A DNA stretch of 64,000 nt from Sphingorhabdus sp. YGSMI21 (GCF_002776575.1 NZ_CP022548.1:2495001-2559000); one strand, 5' to 3'. Positions 31,501 to 41,591 are shown, numbered from the stretch's first letter. Numbers and translations are program-made. The notes: generated by a model from the letters alone, not told the origin.

Positions 31501-32522
31501 ACCAGAAGATTGTGGATGATGCCCGGGCGTGGGCGGCGATGCAGGCCCGTGATCGCAGCTTCGACGGAAAATTCGTCACCGGCGTGCTGAGCACCGGCAT
31601 CTATTGCCGCCCCTCCTGCGCCGCGCGCCATCCCAAACGGGAAAATGTGCGCTTCTTTGCCAGAGCGGAGCAGGCAGAGGCGGCGGGGCTCAGGGCCTGC
31701 CTGAGATGCCGTCCCAATGATATTGCCAGGGACGAAGCCGCGGTCAAGCTGGTGATCGATGCCATTCGCGCTGCGGAAACCGCGCCCAGGCTGGACGACC
31801 TGGCGGACCTGACGGGCTATTCGCCGACCCATCTCCAGCGGATTTTCAAACGCGAAACCGGATTGTCGCCCGCCGCTTACGCACGGGCCTTGCGGTCCGA
31901 GCGAGTCAAACATGCGCTGGACAGCGGCGCGACGGTAACCGATGCGATTTACGATGCCGGTTACGGCTCGGCTTCACGATTTTACGAGGAACGCAAAATG
32001 GGCATGAAACCGGGCGTCTGGAAAAATGGCGGGGCAGGGGTGACGGTGCACTGGTCCGTCATCGACACCTCGCTCGGCGCGATGATGGTGGCCGCGACCG
32101 ACAAGGGCGTCTGCTGCCTGTCCTTCAACGAGGACGAGGATGCATTGCGCAAACGTTTTCCGAAAGCGGACTTGCAGCAAGGCGGTGCCGCGTTCGCAGC
32201 CTTGTTCGAGCAGGTGGTGGCGCAGGTCGAAACGCCCGGTCGCCCGCATAATATTCCGCTCGACGTTCAGGGGACCGCCTTTCAGGAAGCGGTCTGGCAG
32301 GAATTGCGCAAGATACCCGAAGGCGAAACCCGCAGCTACGCCGATATCGCGGCTGCCATCGGCAAGCCGAAAGCGGTGCGCGCTGTGGGCAGCGCCAATG
32401 GCGCAAACCATGTCGCCGTCCTGATCCCCTGCCACCGGGTGGTGCGTAGCGACGGCACGATGGGCGGCTATGCCTACGGGCTGGAGATCAAGCAAATGCT
32501 GCTGGAAAAAGAGCGCGACTGA
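31497..32522 (+). CDS. ada: Bifunctional Ada: DNA alkylation sensor/regulator and methyltransferase
   Basis: The 341-residue protein starts at GTG 31497. The N-terminal Ada zinc domain has Cys37, Cys41, Cys68 and Cys71, equal to the E. coli zinc ligands, of which the first accepts methyl from phosphotriesters. An AraC-type helix-turn-helix follows (DDLADLTGYSPTHLQRIFKR; EERKMGMKPG). The C-terminal O6-methylguanine transferase domain has IPCHRVVRSDG with acceptor Cys312. Once methylated, such proteins activate their own gene. The gene is coupled to a 55-residue ORF upstream. Confidence 0.95.
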   Translation: MNQKIVDDARAWAAMQARDRSFDGKFVTGVLSTGIYCRPSCAARHPKRENVRFFARAEQAEAAGLRACLRCRPNDIARDEAAVKLVIDAIRAAETAPRLDDLADLTGYSPTHLQRIFKRETGLSPAAYARALRSERVKHALDSGATVTDAIYDAGYGSASRFYEERKMGMKPGVWKNGGAGVTVHWSVIDTSLGAMMVAATDKGVCCLSFNEDEDALRKRFPKADLQQGGAAFAALFEQVVAQVETPGRPHNIPLDVQGTAFQEAVWQELRKIPEGETRSYADIAAAIGKPKAVRAVGSANGANHVAVLIPCHRVVRSDGTMGGYAYGLEIKQMLLEKERD

Positions 32523-32949
32523 GGATTCCGGCACCGGACTGTATCAAAATCCGATATGATCTGGTGCGGCAGACTTCGGTTTTTCGGCGTGCATCTGCGA
32601 GCGGCATGACCTGCCGGCGGCGGATTTTCTGCAACAACTGATGAACGCATATCTCAGTCCGAAGCGTTTCCGGAGCGCGGCGAATGAATCTATATGGGTA
32701 AATCAGTTCTGGCCAATTGGCCTTAATTATTATCGCATTTGCCGTAACCAAATCCAGATGACCTAATATCAGCGGACCAACGGTTTGAGCCAGTCAACCG
32801 AAAAATGACGAAGGAATGGCAGTTTAATGGGCAATTGCAGCATTCAAGACGTTGGACCGTTATTCAGGTCATTATCGTTCTGAGAATTGGGAGTGGAGCG
32901 GCTTTTGCTTTGCAAAGCCTGTTTCTACTAAGAATAGATCGGTGACCAG
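32523..32949. other. Long regulatory gap before the sensor kinase
   Basis: The 427 bases contain no credible gene. A perfect 12-bp palindrome, GGCCAATTGGCC, lies at 32711-32722 inside an AT-rich stretch (TTAATTATTATCGCATTT follows). It is a candidate operator or promoter region for the kinase gene, but no regulator can be assigned from sequence. Confidence 0.4.
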
Positions 32950-35900
32950 ATGAATAATCAAGACACTTTGCCAGCTTCTTTTGCCAGGCGCATGTCCATC
33001 TTCGCTGGGATTACGGCGGCCTATGGCCTCCTTTCCGTCGCCGGGATCATGTTGAGCCGCGGAGAATCCGACTTTTCGGCATTGTGGATCTCCAACGGTT
33101 TTCTGGTTGCCGCCCTTTTGCGCTATAAGGGCGGTATTTCCGTCCCGCATATTCTTTCATGCGTGGCCATGGGATGCGCGGTATCGATCGCCACCGGTGA
33201 TAGCTGGCCGAAGGCGTCGTCGATGGCTGTTGTCAACGGGATTGAAGTCGCCATTGCGATCTATCTCGTCCGCCGAAAATGCGGGACCAATCCCAATTTC
33301 GTCAATTTCGGCAGCCTGATCTGGTTTGCGGTTCTTGGCGGGCTTGTCGCACCGCTGATCGCCGGCGGGATTGTTATGCTCCTGTTCTCCCTGTCCGGAG
33401 AAAATGTCTCGCTGCTAGGATGGCTTGACTGGATGACAGCGCACAGCCTCGGCATGTGGATATTCGCCCCGATTTTCTCGATCATACTCGGCAATCACAA
33501 CGGCATCCATCAATGGAACAGAAAGATGGACCTCGAATATCTCGCCATTTTCGGGACAGGCAGCCTGCTGACGGTTCTGGTTTTCAGCCAGTCATCCTAC
33601 CCGTTTCTGTTCATGGTAACCCTGTTTGTGCTGGTTGCGGCCGTCCGCAAGGGCATTGTCGGCGCTTCGCTGTCCGTCGTGGTTGTCGCGATCGTTGCGA
33701 TCATAGGGACCTACAACGGTTCCGGCCCGGCCCAGCTGATTGATGGCAATCTTCACGACAATATATTCGTCGTGCAGGTCTTCCTTTTGTTCACGCTGGC
33801 AAGTTCGCTGCCGGTCGCCAGCATATTGGAAGCGCAAATCATGTTGCAGCGCGAATTGCGGCTCAGTCGTGACCAGACCCAGTCGATTTTCGACAATATG
33901 CGGGACATTGTCTTCCGGACTGACAAGCTGGGCTGCTGGCTGTTGCTGAACCCGGCATGGGAGACGATCACCGGTTATTCTGTCAAGGAAACGCTCGGCT
34001 GGCCTGTAACGAAATTATTGACCAAGGATTCCCTGCAAAAGGCCGAAATCGAATATCTCAGGCTCGCCAGCGGGGAATTGAACACGCTCACGTTGAACCA
34101 GACCTTCATTCGTGCTGACGGCAAGGAACGGCAGGTTGAGGTGTTTCTCGAAGCGGTCCGCGACGAGAAAGGGCATTTTGACGGAGCGACCGGCAATATT
34201 CGCGATATAACCGATGCCCGTGCGGCTTCCCACGCGCTGAAAAAGAGTGAAGAGCGGTTCCGCAGGCTCGCCGAGTCCGCTCCGGTCGGCTTTTTTCAGG
34301 CCGACGCCGAGGGCAAGGTTTATTATGTAAGCAAGGCCTGGCGCGAACGGGTTGGTCTGACCGAGGAAGAGGTCAAGGGCGACGGATGGATGCGGGCGCT
34401 GACCGACAAGACATCCCACGAGATGGACGAGGCCTTCACCGGCTTCGAAAAGCCGGGCGATAGATGCGAGCGGGAAGCCTGTCACACGACCAAGGATGGC
34501 GAGGAAATCTGGGTCCGCACCGTCAACCAGGCGGAATTCGACATGGATAATAATATCATCGGCTATGTCGGTGTCATCGTGGAGATAACCGAACAGCGCA
34601 AGGCGATTGCAGAGTTGCGCCAGCGGCAGAGCGAATTGCGGGAAGCGCGCGATATTGCCGAAGCGGCCACCGAAGCCAAGGCATCGTTTCTAGCCAATAT
34701 GAGCCATGAAATCCGCACGCCAATGAACGGGGTTCTCGGTTTTGCAGAAATGCTCAGCCAATCGGATCTGGACGAACAGCAGGCCGGATATGTCGCTCTG
34801 ATCGAGGAATCCGGCAAGATCATGATGGCATTGCTGAACGATATTCTGGATATTTCCAAGATCGACGCCGGACTGCTGATATTGTCGCCGGAACCCTTCG
34901 AACTGGCGCATTTGCTCAAGAGTACGTGCAACATGATGCTGACGGCGGCGGGTAATCACCGGCTTGCTCTAAAACTGGACTATGCCGACGATCTGCCGAA
35001 ATTCATCGAGCATGACAAGCTGCGGCTCCGCCAGATTCTGACCAATTTGATCGGCAACGCCATCAAATTTACCGATTCAGGATCGGTAACCGTCAAGGCC
35101 GAATTGTCGGGTGATGACAATGGCACGTTCAGAATTAGCGTGATCGACACCGGCATAGGCATCGCCGAAGAGCGGCAGCAATCGATATTCGATGAGTTCG
35201 TGCAGGCCGAGCATGATACGGACCGTTCCTACGGCGGCACGGGTCTTGGCCTCGCCATTTCCCGCAAGCTGGTCCAGATGATGGGGGGCAATATCAGTCT
35301 GGAGAGCAAGTTCGGCTCGGGCTCGACCTTCTGTATCGAGATACCCCTGAACGAGTGCGTCGATCCCCGCGGAGATGAAACCAAACGCGCCAATGAAGAC
35401 AACGGGCTGACGACATTGCCCGCTATCAACCGCACCATATTGCTGGTCGAGGATCATGAGATCAACCGGATGCTCGCAACCGCGATGCTCGAGCGCATGG
35501 GCTGCACCGTCATATCGGCCGAAAACGGTTCGCAAGCAGTAGAAATCCTCACGAAAAACGAAGGGGCCGCATCGGATTTCGGCCTTGTCCTGATGGATAT
35601 GCAGATGCCGATCATGGACGGGATCGAAAGTACCCGGAGGATCCGCCAGGCCGGTATCACCGCAGAACAGCTTCCGATCGTTGCGCTGACCGCCAATGCC
35701 TTTACCGAAGACCGCGATGCCTGCAAGGCAGCCGGCATGCAGGACCATGTCTCCAAACCGATCCAGTTCAACGATCTCTACAAAGCCGTGTGTGACTGGT
35801 ATTTTGATCCAAGTTCGAAAGAACCGGATCCGGTGATCGAAGTGGTGGCGGAAGACCCGACCATTGCCCTGCTGCGCCCGAAATATGCAAAATTCCGGAC

Positions 35901-36159
35901 CGAGACTCTGGATAGGCTCACGGTCGGCATGGCCACGATCGGCGACTGGCCGCAGGCGCAAAGCGATGACATCGCCATCATGTTGCACAAGCTTGCCGGA
36001 TCCGCGGGATCGTTCGGCGAGAAAGAAATGGCAAGCGTGGCAAAGCAGCTGGAAGACGCCATCAAGCAGGAAAAACCGGTCGAAGTGCTGATGTCGATAG
36101 CCGAGGATCTGCTGGCCTATCGGTATCAGCACAACGAACCACGGGCCAAGCAGGCCTGA
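32950..36159 (+). CDS. Hybrid sensor histidine kinase (MASE1-PAS-PAS-HisKA-HATPase-REC-Hpt)
   Basis: The 1069-residue protein has an N-terminal membrane domain of about eight helices resembling MASE1 (residues about 12-290), two PAS/PAC modules (about 310-430 and 435-555), a short coiled coil, the HisKA phosphoacceptor His586 in MSHEIRTPMNG, a HATPase domain (N-box LIGNAIKFT, GTGLGLAISRKL), a receiver with Asp883 in LVLMDMQMP, and a C-terminal Hpt domain with His1013 in LHKLAGSAGSFG. It is a complete internal phosphorelay. No response regulator gene is adjacent, so its final target lies elsewhere. The start follows CGGTGACCAG at modest spacing. Confidence 0.93.
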   Translation: MNNQDTLPASFARRMSIFAGITAAYGLLSVAGIMLSRGESDFSALWISNGFLVAALLRYKGGISVPHILSCVAMGCAVSIATGDSWPKASSMAVVNGIEVAIAIYLVRRKCGTNPNFVNFGSLIWFAVLGGLVAPLIAGGIVMLLFSLSGENVSLLGWLDWMTAHSLGMWIFAPIFSIILGNHNGIHQWNRKMDLEYLAIFGTGSLLTVLVFSQSSYPFLFMVTLFVLVAAVRKGIVGASLSVVVVAIVAIIGTYNGSGPAQLIDGNLHDNIFVVQVFLLFTLASSLPVASILEAQIMLQRELRLSRDQTQSIFDNMRDIVFRTDKLGCWLLLNPAWETITGYSVKETLGWPVTKLLTKDSLQKAEIEYLRLASGELNTLTLNQTFIRADGKERQVEVFLEAVRDEKGHFDGATGNIRDITDARAASHALKKSEERFRRLAESAPVGFFQADAEGKVYYVSKAWRERVGLTEEEVKGDGWMRALTDKTSHEMDEAFTGFEKPGDRCEREACHTTKDGEEIWVRTVNQAEFDMDNNIIGYVGVIVEITEQRKAIAELRQRQSELREARDIAEAATEAKASFLANMSHEIRTPMNGVLGFAEMLSQSDLDEQQAGYVALIEESGKIMMALLNDILDISKIDAGLLILSPEPFELAHLLKSTCNMMLTAAGNHRLALKLDYADDLPKFIEHDKLRLRQILTNLIGNAIKFTDSGSVTVKAELSGDDNGTFRISVIDTGIGIAEERQQSIFDEFVQAEHDTDRSYGGTGLGLAISRKLVQMMGGNISLESKFGSGSTFCIEIPLNECVDPRGDETKRANEDNGLTTLPAINRTILLVEDHEINRMLATAMLERMGCTVISAENGSQAVEILTKNEGAASDFGLVLMDMQMPIMDGIESTRRIRQAGITAEQLPIVALTANAFTEDRDACKAAGMQDHVSKPIQFNDLYKAVCDWYFDPSSKEPDPVIEVVAEDPTIALLRPKYAKFRTETLDRLTVGMATIGDWPQAQSDDIAIMLHKLAGSAGSFGEKEMASVAKQLEDAIKQEKPVEVLMSIAEDLLAYRYQHNEPRAKQA

Positions 36160-36179
36160 ACGTCATAACGGTTTTAAAT

Positions 36180-36214
36180 GCTTCGGGGCGGCTTGTCCTG
36201 CGCGTCCCCGAAGC
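36180..36214. terminator. Hairpin between convergent kinase and reductase genes
   Basis: GCTTCGGGG (36180-36188) pairs perfectly with CCCCGAAGC (36206-36214). It lies between the stop codons of two converging genes, so it probably terminates both. Confidence 0.6.
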
Positions 36215-36242
36215 CCGGGACCAGGTTGCGCCCGAGCCGCGC

Positions 36243-36986
36243 TCAGCGATATTCGGGATTGGGATGGTTATAGCGCGTACCGTCATCCCAGGCTTCGCGC
36301 GAATTGCCATAATCCGGAATGCCGCCGGCCTGTTTTAGCATATGGGCCGTGTGCATCAGGTTCCAGGCCAGAAATGTCGCGTTGCGCTGGGTGAAATCGC
36401 TGTCGAAACCGACGCGGGAGCCATCCTCTTTCTCGTCGCCATAAGAAGGGCCGGGACCGATCGGACCGATCCAGCCGGCATCGGCCTGGGGCGGTATCAT
36501 ATAGCCGATATGGCCGAGCGAATAGAGCGTGCTCATGGCGCAATGTTTGACACCGTCTTCATTGCCGGTGACCACAACGCCGCCAGCCTTTCCGTAAAAG
36601 ATATATTGCCCCTTGTCGTTGGTTTCGCCGGAATGGGCGTAGAGCCGCTCGATGATCTTGCGACATTCCGAGGATACGTCCCCCAGCCAGATCGGCGTGC
36701 CGATGACCAGAATCTCGGCTTCCATCACTTTTTTCGAGATTGTGGGCCATTCATCCGTCGCGAAACCGTGCTCCGTCATGTCCGGGTAGACGCCCGGAGC
36801 AATATCATGATCAACACTGCGGAAAGTCTGAACCGATACGCCTGCATCTTTCATGATCTTGCGGACGACATCCATCAGGCATTCCGTGTGGCTGAACGCC
36901 GGTGACGGTGTCAAAGTGCAATTGATGAAAACGGCCTTCATGCCCGAATAATTGGGTTTTTTGATGTTGTCGCTATCGCTGCTCAT
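36243..36986 (-). CDS. NAD(P)H-dependent FMN reductase / flavodoxin-fold protein
   Basis: The ATG at 36986 follows AGAGGGATTAGCC and gives 247 residues. The flavodoxin-like fold is shown by KAVFINCTLTPSP (phosphate loop side), EILVIGTPIWLGDVSS and GKAGGVVVTGNEDGVKH, which contact FMN in WrbA/NQO-type reductases. The substrate is not clear. The protein is larger than simple flavodoxins because of a C-terminal segment rich in Gly and Trp. It lies 17 bp downstream of the protease gene on the same strand and may be co-transcribed. Confidence 0.8.
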   Translation of the reverse strand: MSSDSDNIKKPNYSGMKAVFINCTLTPSPAFSHTECLMDVVRKIMKDAGVSVQTFRSVDHDIAPGVYPDMTEHGFATDEWPTISKKVMEAEILVIGTPIWLGDVSSECRKIIERLYAHSGETNDKGQYIFYGKAGGVVVTGNEDGVKHCAMSTLYSLGHIGYMIPPQADAGWIGPIGPGPSYGDEKEDGSRVGFDSDFTQRNATFLAWNLMHTAHMLKQAGGIPDYGNSREAWDDGTRYNHPNPEYR

Positions 36987-37003
36987 GGCTAATCCCTCTC
37001 GCG

Positions 37004-38557
37004 CTAGTCGGCTTTCCTGCACTCGTACACCAGCCGCTCGTTCGCCTGCATCGGCAATTCGGCCCTGATCGCCTTCACCATATCCTCGATATCGGCCAAG
37101 GCCTTGACGTCGGTGGTGCAGGCCCTGTTGCCATATTCTGCCCTGATCGCCCGCGCTTTGGTCATTGCGTCCAGTCCCATCAGATAGCGTTCCTCGGTAA
37201 ATTCGCTGCGATCTGGCTGGAAGCTGCTGATCGTTACCGTCTGCTCTTCATTGGGAACGAAGATACGGGACCATTTGGCGCCGTCGCGGCCATATTGTGT
37301 GCGACTGTTGACGCAGCCTCCGTCTGCCCAGTCGAAGAGCAGCTCATTCTCCTGAGATACGGTGATCCGGCTGCGCTGCGGATTGATCGTGCATTGATAT
37401 TTGCCTGCTGTCGCGATGCCGGGCTGCTGCGGCTCCTTCTCGGCAGCATTCTCCTGCATCGCTGCGGCGACGCGATCATCGATTTCGCTGAAGTCCGGGC
37501 GCGCCAGGAATATGATGACGGCACCAAGCAACAGGACCGCCGCTCCTCCCGCTGTGGCGATGCCCGGGTTGCGCTTGCCCTGTAATAGCAGGATCCCCGC
37601 ACCGCCGGCAGCAAGCAGCGAAAGCGCCAGCATCAGTGCCGCTAGCGCGATCCTGTTTTCCCGTTCGGCGATAATGTCCTGCGTGATGCCGGTGCGCAAT
37701 TGGGCCTCTTCCCGTTCGCGCTTTTCGGCCTCTGCCGCCTTGGCCGCAGCCACCTGCGCGCGGGCGGCCGCCTCGCGCTGGCGTTCCCGCTCGCTGATCT
37801 CGGCGGCAGAGCGGCAGGGCGTTGCGGTGGAGCCAGCCTTGAGATTGGTCTGGCGCAGGAAGTTCAGGATTTCGCGCGCCGAAACGGCAAAGCCGAATTC
37901 CGCGTCATTGCCCTCGCTGATCGATCCGAAGCTGTTGACCCCTAGCACCCTTCCGCAATTGTCGATCAGCGGCCCGCCACTGTTGCCGGATGCAATCGGC
38001 GCGGTATGCAGGATCGTGTCGAATTGCTTTGTTGTCCGGCCGCCGGATACGGTGCCCGTGGTCTTGACCGGCGACATCGGGTTGATCAGATCGTCCAGGT
38101 CAAGCCCCTGGGCGCGGTCGACCGAGCCAGGATAGCCGATCGCCACCACATCCGCGCCGTCGGCAACCGGTCCGCCGAAAATGGTCATCGGCGGCAAGCG
38201 CCCGCCATCCAGGACCTGGATCAGGGCCAGATCATTGCCGGGCGAATAAGCGATGATTTTTCCGCCATAGCTGGTCCCCCCCTGCGAGGGAATGATGCCG
38301 ATGACGACCGAGCTTTCCTGCCGCGCAATCTCGACGACATGGGCGTTGGTTACAATTTTGTCCGGTGCCACCGCGAAACCGCTGCCATGGCCGACAAAGG
38401 CAACTTTGCTGCCGTCTTTCGCCGCCAGCACCACGCGGACCACCGATCGGCTGGCGGCGCTGATATCGGCCGGATCGGCCTGGGCCGGGCCGGTGAGCAG
38501 CGTGGCGGTAAGGATGGAGAGCAGGAGTGTCAGTTTTTTAATCATGGATTGGTTCAT
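37004..38557 (-). CDS. Exported trypsin-like (HtrA-type) serine protease with membrane anchor
   Basis: The 517-residue protein has a signal peptide (cleavage near GPAQA) and a chymotrypsin-fold protease domain with the triad His73 (TNAHVV), Asp109 (GNDLALIQV) and Ser193 (GNSGGPL). No PDZ domain follows. Instead there is an Arg/Glu/Ala coiled coil (about residues 245-290), two hydrophobic segments (about 305-355) and a C-terminal globular domain of about 130 residues that I do not recognise. It is probably a membrane-tethered periplasmic protease. A start at the second Met (38545) is equally possible. Confidence 0.85.
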   Translation of the reverse strand: MNQSMIKKLTLLLSILTATLLTGPAQADPADISAASRSVVRVVLAAKDGSKVAFVGHGSGFAVAPDKIVTNAHVVEIARQESSVVIGIIPSQGGTSYGGKIIAYSPGNDLALIQVLDGGRLPPMTIFGGPVADGADVVAIGYPGSVDRAQGLDLDDLINPMSPVKTTGTVSGGRTTKQFDTILHTAPIASGNSGGPLIDNCGRVLGVNSFGSISEGNDAEFGFAVSAREILNFLRQTNLKAGSTATPCRSAAEISERERQREAAARAQVAAAKAAEAEKREREEAQLRTGITQDIIAERENRIALAALMLALSLLAAGGAGILLLQGKRNPGIATAGGAAVLLLGAVIIFLARPDFSEIDDRVAAAMQENAAEKEPQQPGIATAGKYQCTINPQRSRITVSQENELLFDWADGGCVNSRTQYGRDGAKWSRIFVPNEEQTVTISSFQPDRSEFTEERYLMGLDAMTKARAIRAEYGNRACTTDVKALADIEDMVKAIRAELPMQANERLVYECRKAD

Positions 38558-38601
38558 GCTTCAAATAGGTGCAACATTCAAAGGACTTTTGCACTTCTGT
38601 C

Positions 38602-38623
38602 GCCCCTCCTTTTCAAAGGAGGG
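38602..38623. terminator. Perfect hairpin downstream of priA
   Basis: CCCCTCCTTT (38602-38611) pairs with AAAGGAGGGG (38614-38623) around a 2-base loop. It lies between the end of priA and the start of the protease gene and continues into a GGGGTTGGGGTGGTTG tract, a common proteobacterial intergenic repeat. It probably terminates the priA transcript. Confidence 0.55.
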
Positions 38624-38668
38624 GTTGGGGTGGTTGCGAGCGTAAGCGAGCCTGCGCGACATCAAGGA

Positions 38669-40840
38669 TCAAACAAAGCTATAGGGATCAACATCCACCC
38701 CAACCCGCACCGCGCGCGGCCACTCCAGCTGTTCCAGCCATTCGCGCATGATATTCTGCAGGTCGACCGACCGCAGCGCATGAACCAGCAACCTGTGCCG
38801 GTGCCGGCCGCGCAGCATCGCCAGCGGAGCGGGGGCAGGGCCGAAGACAGAAAATCCGTCCAGCTTGGGCGCGGTCTGGCCAATCAGGCGGGCGGTCTCC
38901 ATCGCTTCTTTATTATCTTCGGACGACACTATGATTGCGGCCCAGCGGGCAAAGGGCGGGGCCAGCGCCTGACGCCGGGATTCGATCTCGGCAGCATAAA
39001 AGCCCTCCCGGTCATTCTCGATCAGCGCCTGGATCACGGGCGCATTCGGCATGCGGGTCTGGACATAGACCCGGCCCGGCTTTTCCGCCCGTCCGGCCCG
39101 TCCCGCGACCTGGGCAATCTGCTGAAAACTGCGCTCGGCGGCGCGCAGATCGCCGCCTTCCAGCCCGATATCCGCATCGACCACACCGACCAAAGTCAGA
39201 TTGGGAAAATGATAGCCCTTGGTCACCAGCTGAGTGCCGACGACGATATCGATTGCGCCCGCCTCCATCTGCTGGACGAAATCGGCGGCTTTCTGTGGCG
39301 ACCAGATCGTGTCCGAGGTGACAATTGCAGTCCGCGCCTGCGGGAACAGCATTTTGACCTCGTCGCAAATCCGTTCGACGCCGGGTCCGCAGGCGACCAG
39401 ACTGTCTTCGTCGCCGCATTCGGGACATTTTTCCGGAATCGGCATGACATGGCCGCAATGGTGGCAGGCGAGGCGGCGGGTCAGGCGATGTTCGACCATC
39501 CAGGCGGTGCAATTGGGGCAGGCGATCCGGTGGCCACAGGTGCGGCACAGGGTCAGCGGCGCAAAGCCGCGACGATTGAGAAACAGCAGCGATTGCTCGC
39601 CGCGCTCGAGATTTTCCTCCAGCGCGTGGACCAGCGTCGGGGCCAGCCAGTTGCCGCGCGGCGGCACGTCTTGGGTCAGATCCAGCGCCTCGATGTCGGG
39701 CATCGTCGCGCCGCCAAAACGCGCCGGCAGATCGAGCAGTTCATAATTGCCCTGTTCGACCTGATGGCGGGTCTCGATCGCCGGCGTGGCCGAGGCCAAT
39801 ATCACCGGGATCTGCTCGTAAAGCCCGCGCATCACCGCGACGTCGCGCGCATGATAGCGGACGCCGTCTTCCTGCTTGAAGCTGGTCTCGTGCGCTTCGT
39901 CGACAATGATCAGGCCGAGATTGGCATAAGGCAGGAACAGGGCGGAGCGCGCGCCGACGATGACCTTGGCATTGCCTTCGGCCAAGGCCCGCCAGTTCCG
40001 CTTGCGTTCCGACTGTTTCATGCCGCTGTGCCAGGCCAGCGGCTCGGCCCCGAAACGCGCTTCGAAACGGTTGAGAAACGGCTCGGTCAGCGCGATTTCG
40101 GGCAGCAGCACCAGCACTTGCCGGTCCTGCCGCAAGGCTTCGGCGACCGCCTCGAAATAGACTTCGGTCTTGCCCGAACCGGTCACACCGTCGAGCAGAA
40201 AGGGTTTGAACTGTGAGGCGCGCACAGCCTCGATCAATATGTTGCTGACGTCCTTTTGGTCCTCGCTGAGATCCACCGTGTCGAAATCGGGCAAAGGCTT
40301 GGCGCTGGTGGCGAAGGGAGAGACTTCCTCCCGATCGAACACGCCCAGCTTTTCCAGCCCTCGGATCACCGCGATCGATACGCCGGCCTTGTTGGCCAGT
40401 TCGCTGATCGTACCCTGAACGCCTTCAAGTTTTTCCAGCGCCTGCTGCCGTTGCGGGGTGATCCGGTCGGGCACATTGCCGTTCAGGCGATATTCGCTGA
40501 TCGGGCGATTGTCGGCAAAGGCAGCGCCGCTCGACAGGACCATGCGCAGCACCGATGCCGGCGAGGCGAAATAATAAGCGGCGGTCCATTCGATCAGCCG
40601 CCGCAGCGGCGCGGGCAGCGGCGGTACATCGCGGACCTCGAGCAGCGGGCGCAATTTTTTCGGATCGATTTCCTCGACCGGAAAGCTGTCCGCTTCCCAT
40701 ACCACGCCGGGCAGTTTGCGCGGACCCAGCGGCGCCATCACGATCGAACCCGGCTCTACCCGCATGCCGTCGGGCACACGATAATCGAGCGGACCGAGGG
40801 CGGCATTAAGCAGGAGTACACGAACGCGATTCATATTCAT
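38669..40840 (-). CDS. priA: Primosomal helicase PriA
   Basis: The 723-residue protein has the N-terminal 3'-DNA-binding domain (VRVLLLNAALGPLDYRVP), the helicase core with DGVTGSGKTEVY (Walker A), IIVDEAHETSFKQ (DEAH) and ILASATPAIE, and the eight-cysteine zinc-binding insert (CRTCGHRIACPNC; CHHCGHVMPIPEKCPECG) unique to PriA. It restarts stalled replication forks. The start may be the first or third codon of ATGAATATG; no strong ribosome-binding site distinguishes them. Confidence 0.96.
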   Translation of the reverse strand: MNMNRVRVLLLNAALGPLDYRVPDGMRVEPGSIVMAPLGPRKLPGVVWEADSFPVEEIDPKKLRPLLEVRDVPPLPAPLRRLIEWTAAYYFASPASVLRMVLSSGAAFADNRPISEYRLNGNVPDRITPQRQQALEKLEGVQGTISELANKAGVSIAVIRGLEKLGVFDREEVSPFATSAKPLPDFDTVDLSEDQKDVSNILIEAVRASQFKPFLLDGVTGSGKTEVYFEAVAEALRQDRQVLVLLPEIALTEPFLNRFEARFGAEPLAWHSGMKQSERKRNWRALAEGNAKVIVGARSALFLPYANLGLIIVDEAHETSFKQEDGVRYHARDVAVMRGLYEQIPVILASATPAIETRHQVEQGNYELLDLPARFGGATMPDIEALDLTQDVPPRGNWLAPTLVHALEENLERGEQSLLFLNRRGFAPLTLCRTCGHRIACPNCTAWMVEHRLTRRLACHHCGHVMPIPEKCPECGDEDSLVACGPGVERICDEVKMLFPQARTAIVTSDTIWSPQKAADFVQQMEAGAIDIVVGTQLVTKGYHFPNLTLVGVVDADIGLEGGDLRAAERSFQQIAQVAGRAGRAEKPGRVYVQTRMPNAPVIQALIENDREGFYAAEIESRRQALAPPFARWAAIIVSSEDNKEAMETARLIGQTAPKLDGFSVFGPAPAPLAMLRGRHRHRLLVHALRSVDLQNIMREWLEQLEWPRAVRVGVDVDPYSFV

Positions 40841-40910
40841 GCTATAGGCAGCTTATCATCATCCGTCATTCCCGCTTTGACGAATGCTGGGACGAATATA
40901 GGAGACTATC

Positions 40911-41591
40911 ATGCACTATCATCGCAGATCGGTTCTGGGCTTTGGCGCTGCCGCCGGATTGCTGGCGCTTCCCGGCTGTTCCAGCCTGCCGGGCCTGAGC
41001 CTGACCGAAGCCGTCAAGCGGCTGCTGACCCTGTCGTCGCAGAATGCCTTTGCCGAACTGATGGAGCCGAACGGTTTCTTCGACAGCCAGGTGGCGCGGA
41101 TTTCGGTACCCGATTCCCTGGGTGGTTCGCGGGCAACAAGCATCGCCACGGCTCTGCTGCGGTCCAAGCCGATCCAGGATCGCTTGCTGATGCAGGTCAA
41201 TCGCGCGGCCGAAAAGGGCGCCGAACTGGCCGCTCCGATCGTCGCGGAAACCATCCGCAATATGAGTATCGCCGACGCGGCCGCGATCATCAACGGCGGG
41301 CCGCGCGCGGCCACCAGCCTGCTGCAGGGGCAATTGGGAAACACGCTCGTCGAGCGGATGCTGCCCGGCATCGCGGGCGGGCTGAGACTGTTCGACAACG
41401 AGATTATCAATCTGGTGCTCTCGCAAGCCACCAATGTCGATTTTTCCAGCATCAGCCGCGATGTGACCGACAAGGTCGGCGACGCCATCTACCGTTCGAT
41501 TGGCGCGCAGGAGGAGGCCATACGCGCCAATCCGCGGGCCACCAACGATCCGCTGCTGATGGCGGTCCTGGGTGTCGGGAAAGCCTTTTAG
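40911..41591 (+). CDS. DUF4197 domain lipoprotein
   Basis: The 226-residue protein begins with a twin-arginine-like start (MHYHRRSVLGFGAAAG) and a lipobox LPGC at about residue 22-25, so it is probably exported and lipid-modified. The mature part matches DUF4197: ALKELL-like start, NGFFDSQVARISVPDSL, and the C-terminal DVTDKVGDAIYRSIGAQEEA. The function of the family is unknown. It is divergent from priA with a 70-bp gap. Confidence 0.85.
   Translation: MHYHRRSVLGFGAAAGLLALPGCSSLPGLSLTEAVKRLLTLSSQNAFAELMEPNGFFDSQVARISVPDSLGGSRATSIATALLRSKPIQDRLLMQVNRAAEKGAELAAPIVAETIRNMSIADAAAIINGGPRAATSLLQGQLGNTLVERMLPGIAGGLRLFDNEIINLVLSQATNVDFSSISRDVTDKVGDAIYRSIGAQEEAIRANPRATNDPLLMAVLGVGKAF

Noticed and set aside
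38006..40216. A 736-codon open frame opposite the protease and priA
   Set aside because: It spans two unrelated real genes and their gap, including a terminator hairpin, and shows no domain.
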